A stretch of DNA of 64,000 nucleotides from Omphiscola glabra (Eukaryota > Mollusca > Gastropoda > Lymnaeidae). The translations under genes and the position numbers were made by a program. The notes under the pieces were generated by a model. That model ran no database searches and was not told the DNA's origin. It was given only the letters and a program-made list of their open reading frames with translations. Location of the stretch: NCBI GenBank assembly GCA_964017045.1, contig OZ024808.1:1079666-1143665 (forward strand), in the 5' to 3' direction. Positions 44,501 through 54,231 of the stretch are shown here, one piece after another (the stretch's first letter is position 1; the number at the start of each line of letters is the position of its first letter).

Positions 44501-47235
44501 GAGACAAATGTTGATCTGATCACCACAGGGGATTTTATGGTCAGTTTTATGTCAAATGGTAATCTGATCACAAAGGGGCTTTTATGGGAGTTGTGAGTTA
44601 AATGGGGATGTGATCACTACAGGGGATTTTATGGTAAGTTGTGAGTCAAATGGTGATCTGACAAGTCAAGAAAAAATGAAATTTTTGTAAGAAAAAAATG
44701 AGATTAATTGTACAGATAAGTTAAATTGTTTTTTTTTGAAACTTATTATATGCATTCTTGCTTCACTTTTTTAAAAATTGAATCTGATCTTATTAAAATA
44801 GATTATTGGACAGACACTAAATATTGTCTAGCTTGACATGTTTCTCTTGTTTCATTTCTCCAGTCTCGCTTCTGTTCCAATTTAAGTCTGCCGTCCTCAG
44901 TTCAGAAAGCTGCAACTCATATTGCTCGTAAAGCTGTAGAAATGGATCTTGTACCCGGGTATGTCTCCTCTTGAATTGCTTAATAAACCATTTATAGTAA
45001 GAAAAAACTATGCATCATAAACTAACAACTGAAACTAAGATGCATTTACCCATTCTACAACTAAGCTGTATCTAAGCAAAGCAGATATTATCCAATTACA
45101 TACATATATGCTATTAAATCAAAACGCTACCAAGCAACACACATAACATAATAAACTACATCATTTAAATTAGGGCTGTTAACGTAGGGCTGTTAACGAT
45201 TAATTTAAATTTAATAGTTAACTTTTGAAAAATGAACGATTAATTAATAGTTAATTTCGATTAAATCCAAAAATTAAAATTTATAGTGTCATAAGTAACA
45301 TTTATTAAACATACTTGTCGAAAATCGAAATAACACTGGAATGTCTCCTTTATATGTCATCTTTTAACCAACTACGCAAACAGACAAGTTTGTTGACATT
45401 ATTTGGTTCAAGTGATGAGCGTTTCTTATTGACAATAGACTTTTAGACTTCCGGAACATTTGTAAGTGATGGGTCTATTAATCGTTAAAAACAATTTAAT
45501 CGTTAAAAATTTTTAACGATTAATCGATAAATTAATCGTTAAATTTAGCAGCCCTAATTTAAATATATCATTACTACATGTAACTAAGCTGCCTCCGTTA
45601 ATCAAATCTCTATGTAATATGTACATACAATAAGTATATCAAATCTCTATCTGTAGTCTATATATACATTCTATATAGCAAACCAATATATGCTATAAAA
45701 AATTAATTCTCAGAAAGGAATAATGATGAGTTGATTTATTTTTATAGTTTTTATAATGATTTAAAAAGAGAATTTTCTCTTTTTTCAATTTATCTAGGGT
45801 TAATTTTTTGTGATTTTAAAAAAGACCTTTCGTATTGCTGTAATATTACAGCCGAAGTCCCATCTCAGTTGCCGCCGCAGCTATCTACATGGCCTCACAG
45901 GCGTCTGATGACAAAAAAACTGCCAAGGGTAAGTGGCTAAATTCTTTTCATTACTTCCTGATTGACGTCTTTCATTCACTACAGTAGATGAATGTAGCAC
46001 AGTGGCCAAAATTACTTATCACTCTTACAGAATTGTTGAGAAGTGCACCGATAAAAGTGACCTTTTCTTCTTATAGTGTTTAACATCTACGGGTAAATCA
46101 AAATCTCAATATTTTAAGGTAAGCCCCATGTCTGGAAATAATTTGATTTCCTTCCCTTTTGCTTTATAATACCATTGAGAGGTTTACAAACCAATATGTT
46201 CTACTAGTTCACTGGCTGTACATGCATCACACCATTCACACCTAACATCACACTATTCACACCTAACATCACACTATTCACACCTAACATCACACTATTC
46301 ACACTTAACATCACACTATTCACACCTAAAATCACACTATTCACACGTAACATCACACTATTCACACTTAATATCACACTATTCACACCTAAAATCACAT
46401 CACACTATTCACACCTAACATCACACTATTCACACTTAACATCACACTATTCACACCTAACATCACACTCACACTATTCACACCTAACATCACACTATTC
46501 ACACTTAACATCACACCTAACATCACACTATTCACACCTAACATCACACTATTCACACCTAACATCACACCTAACATCACACCTAACATCACACCTAACA
46601 TCACACCTAACATCACACCTAACATCACACCTAACATACCTTGCCACTGCAAATCTTTCTTCATAGTGTTAACAAATCAAGGATCTCTAACAAATGAAAC
46701 TTGTTACTGCTCCTTACAAAAACACTCCAAATAGCAACTAACTAGCTTGGTTTGTGGTTACGTAAGTTGTAGTCAGAAGCTAATTCATTATCATCTGGAG
46801 TTTTAACTAGCAACAGAAAGGGGAATGCCAAATTTTAGTCAGAAGCTAATTCATTATCATCTGGAGTTTTAACTAGCAACAGAAATGCCAAAGCACGTGT
46901 TAGGGATTTTTCATTTCATTATTTAATATTGTTAAATGGTTTCAGCCATTGATTATTTCATTGTGATGACATTTCTAAATAGATTGTAAAAAATCTAAAG
47001 CTATCTGATATTGTACATTGCCTGTCAGTGTCTGTGTTAAGATGTCCATGCAAAATGAATAGTTTCTTCGTGTGTTGTACATAATTATTTTTCTCTTTCA
47101 GAAATTGGTGATATAGCTGGTGTTGCCGAGGTCACAATCCGACAGTCCTACAAGTCCATGATTCCCAAAGCAGATGAACTCTTTCCAAAAGATTTTAAAT
47201 TCACCACACCTATTGAGTGTCTGCCTCTCAACTAA
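38579..47235 (+). CDS. GTF2B: General transcription factor TFIIB (first exon missing)
   Basis: TFIIB binds TBP-promoter DNA and recruits RNA polymerase II in the nucleus. Exons: about 38579-38672, 38874-38955, 39111-39218, 40687-40773, 42454-42583, 44430-44539, 44864-44958, 45852-45928 and 47102-47235 (stop TAA). All phases join. The zinc ribbon is seen as CREHPD and [11 protein letters not shown]; the B-reader/linker as [17 protein letters not shown]; cyclin fold 1 as [39 protein letters not shown] and [17 protein letters not shown]; cyclin fold 2 as [31 protein letters not shown] and [17 protein letters not shown], ending [12 protein letters not shown]. The left edge of the first listed exon is uncertain (acceptors at 38572 or 38578). 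A polyadenylation signal (aataaa) is at 47656. Two splice sites are duplicated (see 38828-38880 and 44505-44665). Confidence 0.95.
38828..38880 (+). repeat. 29-bp duplication containing a GTF2B splice acceptor
   Basis: aacttaattttttt, cagagtgattga is present twice, 29 bp apart. The second copy is the real acceptor (exon from 38874). The first copy offers an equally good acceptor at 38845, but reading from it meets the stop TAA after six codons, so it would give an unproductive mRNA. Confidence 0.85.
39460..39660 (-). mobile_element. LINE ORF2 C-terminal fragment
   Basis: The minus strand reads [37 protein letters not shown], stop, the typical end of CR1/RTE-like LINE open frames (NVE.DL..LG....K..DR.EWR). 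It is 5'-truncated and lies in a GTF2B intron. Confidence 0.7.
39945..40190. repeat. Tandem repeat of about 52 bp, 5 copies
   Basis: The unit contains tgtgacagaatctcctttaa and ctgtattgtttagagtagac. It lies in a GTF2B intron. Confidence 0.9.
41335..41462. repeat. 24-bp tandem repeat, 5 copies
   Basis: The unit gatgctagaaatgacccata plus taaa is a multiple of three, so an open frame across it (41151-41588) reads the octapeptide DARNDPYK five times. It lies in a GTF2B intron; the frame has no recognised homology. Confidence 0.85.
43335..43510 (-). mobile_element. LINE ORF2 C-terminal fragment
   Basis: The minus strand reads [35 protein letters not shown]. It is the same LINE type as the fragment at 39460, in another GTF2B intron. 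Confidence 0.7.
43605..43790. repeat. Tandem repeat of about 33 bp, 5-6 copies
   Basis: The unit contains agtactacatgtagttacag followed by gaacagcttaag. It lies in a GTF2B intron. Confidence 0.85.
43934..44088. mobile_element. 155-bp non-autonomous hAT element
   Basis: cagtggcgtaacaacgg on the left pairs with cccagttacgctcctg on the right. Flanking octamers atgtcatg and atggcaca share five positions, so the target duplication is decayed. Confidence 0.6.
44100..44214. mobile_element. Right end of a ggggccatcc-type transposon
   Basis: A C tract, cttgtcacaaaa and then gacatcattaatggatggcc match, in order, the right end of the element at 25006-26910. No left end was found here. Confidence 0.6.
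44505..44665 (+). repeat. 47-bp repeat duplicating the end and donor of a GTF2B exon
   Basis: About 3.3 units at 46-48 bp spacing copy ctgatcaccacaggggattt tatg and the following donor. The exon most likely ends at 44539 (atg followed by gtcagt) because this joins in phase to the next exon. The third copy has a stronger-looking donor (atg followed by gtaagt, after 44633), but its use would add 94 nt with a stop at 44594. Confidence 0.8.
45171..45556. mobile_element. hAT-type MITE with perfect 8-bp duplication
   Basis: The ends tagggctgttaacg and taaatttagcagcccta are inverted repeats, and the octamer atttaaat flanks both sides. The inner ends are rich in taatcgttaa-type repeats. It is 386 bp without coding capacity, in a GTF2B intron. 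Confidence 0.8.
46205..46637. repeat. 21-bp minisatellite with shortened units
   Basis: The unit catcacactattcacacctaa is repeated about 20 times; near the right end it collapses to an 11-bp form (catcacaccta). It lies in the last GTF2B intron. Confidence 0.9.
46771..46885. repeat. Duplication of about 63 bp
   Basis: agtcagaagctaattcatta, tcatctggagttttaactag occurs twice in tandem in the last GTF2B intron. Confidence 0.85.
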
Positions 47236-48980
47236 TCATTGAAGAGCTTTGGAAATAGAAGTATCCGAAACAACAGAAAAATTCACAGATATAACATTGC
47301 TCAGAAAGCTGATACTCAGGTTTTTTTAAAAATCATCTGACTATAAGTATAAGAAGCACTTAGGTGCCAGTTGATTAATGCAAGCAAAACACACAAAGGA
47401 AATAACTAGAGAGAACATTTCATCAACTTCATTGATGACATTTTTGTACCTGTTGTAGTGGCCCACAAATTAAATCAAGCTGAGAGTCATTTTCAGGACC
47501 AAGTAATTGGTGTGTGATAGAATATCAACTCTCAAAATTGCCTCTTTTTTTTTTTGTTCCCATGGTTTTTTAAGTTGAATTAATGTAGGTTTATATTTTT
47601 GTAATGAAATTTTTTAAAATTGTATTTATATTTTTGACATGATCATGCAGTTCTGAATAAACATGTCTCTTGATAACTTTGAAAGTTGGTTGCTTTTATT
47701 TTCATTAATTTTTTTTCAATTGATCTGCTGTGCAAATAAGTCCTTAGTGCTAAAAAGTACCAAAATACACATTTTGAGATAATCAAATTCAAATATTTCA
47801 CCTATACTATAAAATTAAAATGTGACCATTTTCATATATTGTCTTGTTTAATTAAGGGGCCTGTCACATTTTAATGTGTTACGGATTTCTGCAATTCACA
47901 GTTTGGATTGATTTGACAAAAATGTGAGAGCACTAGGGTCTTCAAAATTTTGTTCAACACCTTAACTGATTGCTACTTGATTGATAATAAGGGGAGAGAC
48001 TGCACAATCGGGATTAACAAAAAAAGGAAATGAGTAAGACTAAGTATGGTCAAACAGAAAATACAGATTTAAATTAGAAAATAGCTCTAGCTGAGAGGGA
48101 AGCAAAAGATTTTTTTTTACTCATTTCCCTTTTGAGTGATACTATTACTATTCTGGTACTAAAATAATACCTTTACCAAAACATGATGCTGCTATTGCTA
48201 GATATATTCAGCAATACCACCAATTCACTTCAGATTGGAGTCAAAGGGCTTAACTTTATGGATATCTGAAATGTCTGCCCAACAATAGGTTAAACAAAAT
48301 TTAGGCCAAGAACACCCCAACTATAAATAAAAATAAAATGCCTTAGTGGATTGGAATACATTTTTCTACATTAAAAATTAGTATTGAGAAAAATAATGAA
48401 GCTTTTTTTTCAAGTTATTTATTTTTTATTTATTTAGCTTGAAATGTCTAGATTTTATTAGATGCAGATTTGACAAATAGTTTTCACAGAATGTTTTAGT
48501 TTAGTTAAATGACAGTGGCAACTCAAATGGTTCAAAAAGAAATGGAGATGTTACAATTGCAATGCTTTTTGGTTAGGATGGTTGTTTATTTGGATATACT
48601 AGAAATACATTGACCAAATTGATGTTTCATTATGCACAACACAGCACCATTTTTTTTTAAAAATTCACACACATACAGAAATATATATGCATACATATAT
48701 AGTCAAAGTTGGTGTGTGTGTTGGCTGCCAATTTTCCTTCTTAGTTGATATATTGGTACATTAGTTTTGACTAAGTCAGTGGAAATAAGAGGCAATATCT
48801 TAGAATTTCTTGATGTGTAATGGTGACATTCTGAGTTTCTTGTTAAAGTTCAAAGCAATAGCACCACGTGATCATAAATGATGTATATAAAGGTCAGCTT
48901 CCAACATCCTGCGAGATGTTCTCTTGCAAAACTTGCTGTTACGTGTGTTGTGTGCTCATCCGGACGTTTGATTGGTTGAT
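47236..48980. other. GTF2B 3' UTR and intergenic DNA
   Basis: The 3' UTR probably ends shortly after the aataaa at 47656. The rest is AT-rich and shows no gene. The right end contains the 3' side of the minus-strand EndoG-like gene. Confidence 0.5.
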
Positions 48981-48982
48981 AT

Positions 48983-51900
48983 TTATAGCGCATGGAGTCT
49001 GGCACCTCTCCTCTTGTTGTTGCTAGTGAAGCAGACTTTCTTCTCGGGGAAGAAGATCAGTCCGGATGCATGCTCAATCTGGCAAAGTGGGGTAAGGTAG
49101 TCGTCCAGCTTGACCTCTTCGCCCTCTTCGGGTTTGGCATTTGGCATCATGTAGGATTCCAGCTCCAGGTTACCGTCATGGGTTTCAATGATGATTACCT
49201 GGGGGGAAAATAGGTCAGATTAGTTCAACATGATCTAGAAAAAAAAATACTACGGATTGTGCACATTATTTAAATAAACTACATTTAAACTCTGCCCTGT
49301 CCATAATACGTGAAGGTCTGACAAGAAATGGTTTCGTTAACAACTAATACAACTTTGAAAAATAATGTGTAAATACTTTAGCCAAATTTGAAAAATAATG
49401 TGCGAATAGCTAATCCGAATCTGAAAAATAATGTGTGAAATCGTAATATCTAATCCCACTTTAAGAACTAGCGAGTGCTGACCTTAAAGAAATGTGAGGG
49501 TACAGACACTTCACCCTCGCCCAAGACATCAAACTTCATCTGTACCTTGCCGTCGTTATCACTGGAATACGATGTAAAAAACATTAATAGTTTAAATATT
49601 CTGATATATAAATTAAAAGTATTCTATAGTATTTAGTATATTACACCTTATCTATTAAGTTCTTACCGGGGAGTTTTTGAATAGTTATAAAATTTAATAG
49701 TTAAATATTATTGAAAATTAAATGTGAGAACAGATGAAAGTTAGCAAGTATCGTTTCAATAGCATAATGTCTCGTCTTGATAAATCTTAGGTGTGCCGCA
49801 GGATTTTTATATAATTTCATTGTCAAAATCGAGGTTGAAAAAAAAACAACTTTTGCTAAAACAAAAACAAAAAAAATTTCACAGACCTGGGCAAAAAGAG
49901 TGGACCAGAGCAGACGTAGACACTTTTGTTCTCTCTCACTAACTTCTCGCGAATGTAGCACTGCAGATCAAACCATGGACCGCAGCTGAAGCCAGGCACC
50001 TGTAAAAATTGTACATATTGCTTTAGTTCGAACTGAATCCAAACACATTCAAGGTACGGTAGAAATGATCAGTGGCGTAGGAAGGGTGGGGGCAGAGGGG
50101 GCGGTCCGCCCCTGGCGGTACTTTTTTCTTTACATGAAGTCGAAGTGGCGGCATTTTCGGTTAACAGCAAAGTTTACTTAGTGAAAAATCTTGTTCTGCC
50201 ATGGGCATCACCAACCCTAGCTGCGTCCCTGGTAATTGTGCCAATGGCCCTAGATTGGTCGCTTTCAACGTTCAGGACTACGTTTTTAGGCGGAGTATAT
50301 GTTGTTCACCTTATGACATTCAGCTGACCCGTACATTTTAATTTAATATATCGTCATCTTGAATCACAACAGCGTCATTTGTGTTTTGAGTTTAATTCCC
50401 AACAAGAACTTTTAAATCGTTTTTTGGAATCATATATTCCATGGGGCCTTTTAACAGTTTAGGAAATTCCTTGCACACTTTCACTAACTAGCCCAGCGGT
50501 TCTCAATCTGTGGGTCGCGACCCCTTTGGGGGTCGAAAGACCCATTCCCTGGGGTCGCCTAAGACTATCTAAAAACACATATGCTCTACTGTTATGAAGT
50601 AGCAACGAAAATAATTTTGTGGCTGGGGGTCGCCACAACAAGAGGAACTGTATTAAAGGGTCGTGGCATTAGGAAGGTTGATAACCACTCGATCAAGGTG
50701 GGAGAGCATCCCTGGCATATTTTCACGAAGTTACCGTGTGATCAAGTTGCGGGTGTTCCTGGCATATTTTCACTAACTAACCACGTGATCAAGGTGGGAG
50801 AGTACTTACAATTGGAACGACATTGGTCATCACTTGAGTCTCGGCGCAGGCCTCGGCGTCGAAGGGGTAGTTTGCGGGGTCTGCCATCAGTCCAAGTTCA
50901 TATTCCGTGTCACAGTAGTCACGGACGTCAGCGCGATGGTATCCATGGATTCGGCAGTCGGGGTGGAATTTGGGCTTCTCGTTGCCAAGTGCGGCAGAAT
51001 CCTCACTGAGGTGGGGGGAAAAAAAGGGAATAAAATTTCACATCTGATCATCCTTTCGCGAGCCTCATAATAAAATTTCACACCCGTTCATCCTTTCGTG
51101 AGCCTCATAATAAAAGTTCACACCCGTTCATCCTTTCGTGAGCCTCATAATAAAATTTCACACCCGTTCATCCTTTTGTGAGCCTCATAAAGTCAAAGTG
51201 GAATAAGTAGTTGATATAATCAAGGTTAAAGTTTAAGATGGGTGAGAAGGGGAAGGGAACAGACGTTAGGAGAGAGAGAGAAAGAAAGAAAGAAGGAAAG
51301 AAAGGAAAGAAGCATTCTCATTTAATATTTCTTATTTATACACCACGCATAAAGCCAGCCCTAGAACTGGCTTTTTTTTCTTCTTCAAACTAATCAAACG
51401 GAGTGAAAAAGAGTCAGTGCACCCTAAACACTAGCCAATAGTCAATATGAAAATGTTAGTTTAAAAACGTGACGCAAGTACCCGTCTAGACCGAAAGGCG
51501 GGGGGGGGGGGGGGGGGGGGGCTTTTGGAATTTGTCGATTATCTTTCTTTTATTAAAGGCTCCCGGTTGTCAGTTAGCAGCATCTCCTTTGTATTGATTG
51601 TGTATCGGATTTAGATTCTTTATCTGCACTTCATATGTCTGTTCATAGGTCTTCAATGGGAGAATATTTATATATTATTAGGCATTGCCTTTGGCATAGC
51701 CAGGATTTTGTTAACGTTATTGGAATTCATGTGGTCCTACTTTTGTCATACTTTGAGCAAGGTTATTTAAAGTGTAATGACTTTATAAAGGAGTGGAGTG
51801 GGCCCAAACGGGTACACTTATGGTACACAACACCCTTGGCTACGCCATTGTTGTCATAGAAGACCGGCGTGTCATGTAACCTTGGACGCCCTGTCCATAG

Positions 51901-52540
51901 AACTACATAAACTAAATCACAAATTCATATATTTTAAAAATGCGAAGTCGAACTTTGGAACAGAAATCTCGGGGAGTACACACTGAACTTTTCAAAAGAG
52001 CGGCCAGGTTGACAACCGAAAGGTCGCCCGGCCAAATCCTTCCTTCAAACAGTTACATGAAAAGAAGCTAACCACAATGCAACAGTTTTCGGATTCATTA
52101 AATAAAAAAAAAAAAACAAAAAAAAAAAAAAAAAAAAAAGCATATTGAGCTAACGAGATCCTGAATAATGTTACTTACTTGTATGGGCAGACGTTGATTC
52201 TTCTGTCGCATGGGTCGTCCTTGTAGAATTTGTAGTACTGAAGGTGTTCGTAGACCCAGTTAGGAATGCGGTTCTTGGTATCGTAGGAAATGATGAAGTC
52301 CTTGTATCTAAGCGGCTTGCAGCAGGCCGTCAGCTGAGGGAATCCAACCGCTCTCTTGATTCTGTCTCCGACGTACAACTGGCATTCGGTACCCCCGGCG
52401 CTGACTTTGGGCAGGCATCGTTGGAGATTGAGTTTGCTGAGTGAGTTTTCTTGTAGAAGTACTGATTGCGGGGTCTCAAATTTATTCTTGATACCAACTG
52501 CTAAGGCACAAGAAGCGGCGTAGGAGATCTTGCGGAACAT
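48983..52540 (-). CDS. EndoG-like protein A, predicted catalytically inactive
   Basis: Five minus-strand exons: 52540-52179, 51005-50810, 49999-49887, 49561-49483 and 49198-48983 (stop TAA), with phases 2, 0, 2, 0 exactly as in ENDOG; 321 residues. Homology is clear: YKDFIISYDTKNRIPNWVYE, YHRADVRDYC, VYVCSGPLFLP, GEVSVPSHFFK, ESYMMPNA and QIEHASGLIFFPEKK. All three expected active-site residues are changed. Where ENDOG has GYDRGHLA this has EYELGLMA, so the catalytic His is Leu. GFNRDAWNNLE is GFSCGPWFDLQ, replacing the metal-site Asn by Ser and Glu by Gln. It has 15 cysteines, mostly shared with copy B and absent from ENDOG. The start MFRKISYAASCALAVG matches the start region of copy B and could be a signal or targeting peptide. 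An intact frame and splice sites argue against a pseudogene. Function unknown. Confidence 0.88.
49345..49440. repeat. Tandem repeat of about 39 bp, 2.5 copies
   Basis: aaaaataatgtgtgaa-type units alternate with taatccgaatctg in the intron before the fourth exon of the EndoG-like A gene. Confidence 0.6.
50070..50231. mobile_element. Small hAT-like element
   Basis: cagtggcgtaggaagggtgg on the left is mirrored by aaccctagctgcgtccctg on the right. Flanking octamers gaaatgat and gtaattgt share five positions. It lies in intron 2 of EndoG-like A. Confidence 0.5.
50494..50691. mobile_element. SPIN-type non-autonomous hAT element
   Basis: The stretch begins cagcggttctcaatctgtgg, goes on gtcgcgacccctttgggggt, contains cgcctaagac, gaagtagcaacgaaaataat and aactgtattaaagggtcg, and ends aggaaggttgataaccact. 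This agrees over almost its full length with my recollection of the SPIN (Space Invader) non-autonomous consensus, a hAT family known from horizontal transfer among tetrapods, the bug Rhodnius and the pond snail Lymnaea. Ends are mutually inverted (cagcggttctcaa, ttgataaccactc). I found no clean target duplication; it sits inside a host repeat containing tcactaact and gatcaaggtgggag. It lies in intron 2 of EndoG-like A. Confidence 0.8.
51030..51190. repeat. Tandem repeat of about 41 bp, 4 copies
   Basis: The unit contains ttcacacccgttcatccttt and gtgagcctcataataaaa. It abuts the acceptor of the second exon of EndoG-like A. Confidence 0.85.
51499..51521. repeat. Long G homopolymer
   Basis: More than 20 consecutive G on the plus strand in an intron of EndoG-like A. 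Exact length may be affected by sequencing error. Confidence 0.8.
51684..51856. mobile_element. Possible decayed hAT element
   Basis: tggcatagccagg on the left resembles the mirror of cccttggctacgccattg on the right, as in the cagtggcgta family elsewhere in the window. Weak ends and no target duplication were seen. Confidence 0.4.
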
Positions 52541-54231
52541 GTTGCAATGGTGGCTACAGAATGAAGGAAAACACGGCTCTAAAGGCAAGCCCAAGGTTGT
52601 GTTCCTGTCTTGGGCCTCAGGTTGATGTAGGATATCACACAATGAATCTTCTGGGTATTTGGCACTAGCGTTGGCAAATGACGTCAAATATCTCCAAGGG
52701 TTTGTGTGACGTGGACGGCGTTGTGCGAAAGAAGCGGTGCTTTCAAGTGTAAGGGATCATGTCGGTGCGTAAGTTTTTGATTATAAGCTACGTAGATAGA
52801 TCGATGTTGTGGTCGGCCTTACCAAGGATTGAATGACCTCAACTCATGACTTCAAAGAATGCGCTATGAAGAAATGCGACTTATTATATTTGTTCTATAT
52901 TTAAAGTCTATATTCAGTCTCTTTGCTTGTCTATAGCTGTTATTCAGTCTGTTAGCTTTCTGTTACGCTACATTAACATAAAGTTATTATTATTTAATGG
53001 GGGTTGGGCATAGGGGCGTCATTTCAGGTTTTTCGGGGGGGGGGGGGGGCAAAACCAAAACTTGGTCGGCTTGTTAAGTTGTTTTTTGTTGTTTTTTTTT
53101 ACTAGTAAAATAACTGAATATAAATGTCTTGTGTTCAATTGTTTTTATTGATGTGCTGAAAATGTACAATGCAATCAAAAAACATTTCCATTTGGTTGGA
53201 TTAATAAAAGAATCTTATCTTATCACTGGAGGCGCCACCGTACATAGCAATTTAAATGAAACCTGCAAATAAAGGGGGGGGGGTGGAAATGCCCCACCCT
53301 GCCATACCCTGATGACGTCCTGGGTGAGTAGAAAAAAGTGCCACCTGGGCCGGACCCCCATCCACTCCACCCTTCCTACGCCACTGGTCGTACTTGCGCT
53401 AAATGGTGTACACTTTTGAGGTCACATATAAATGTTATTCTATCTTCGTTTAGCGTATATATTTTCAGAATTTGACACTTGATGTACCTTTATAATTAGC
53501 GCCAATGCGATGTGGCTGAGGAAATGGCTGAAGCTAGTGGAAAGAATTAAAACTCCTATTTTATTTCTAAATAAAAGAAAATAATTTAAAGTAACGCAGC
53601 TGTATAAACTCTTTTATTTCAAAGCCATCCGCACCGCCATAAAAAGAGAAGCATCGGGTCTACCACCAAAGCTTTGTGTAGTTTTATCAAATCGAAAAAA
53701 AAAAACACACACACAAATTTAAACTAGAAATAAAGAGAAAGAGAAAAAAAAGAAAAAAAAATAATGTAAAAAGAAAGATCATCTGCGAACTAAATTTATG
53801 ATTGATAAAGGTAGGTATGAGGATATTTCCTTATTTGAAACAGTGACATCCCGTCTTTTAAATACCGTGGGCATATTAGAGACAGGCAATAAAAATCACC
53901 CTACTAATGTTTGCTATCACAGAGTAGCGCACCATGCCTTTGCGCCTTTGTGTCAAACTGCACCAAAGTGTACAAGAGATAAATCATTAGGGGGGAAAAC
54001 GTCATATTCGCTGCACGACGCATTCTCTGTTGTCAGGGTTATTCAAATATGACATCACACAAGTAGACCAGCATCTCCAAACTATCTCGCAACGGTAAGC
54101 AGCGGTGTTGGGCGACCACCATTTTTTTTGGGTTGCTGAACAGGCAGCTTTTAATCTCACAGTAGCTCATCTGTTGGACAGCTAGGTCAGTATTTTCTCG
54201 TTATTTGTGTTACATCTCGGAACTTTCAAAT
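52541..54231. promoter_or_regulatory. Shared upstream region of the two EndoG-like genes
   Basis: The 1.69 kb between the divergent start codons holds two transposon ends of the cagtggcgta type and low-complexity A and G tracts. Both promoters must lie here; I could not pick out core promoter elements. Confidence 0.45.
53010..53386. mobile_element. hAT-like element(s) with G tracts
   Basis: aggggcgtcatttcagg at 53012 is mirrored by ccctgatgacgtcctgg at 53307-53323. Directly after, ccacccttcctacgccactg (to 53386) is a right end of the cagtggcgta family, so two elements are probably abutted or nested. Confidence 0.5.
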
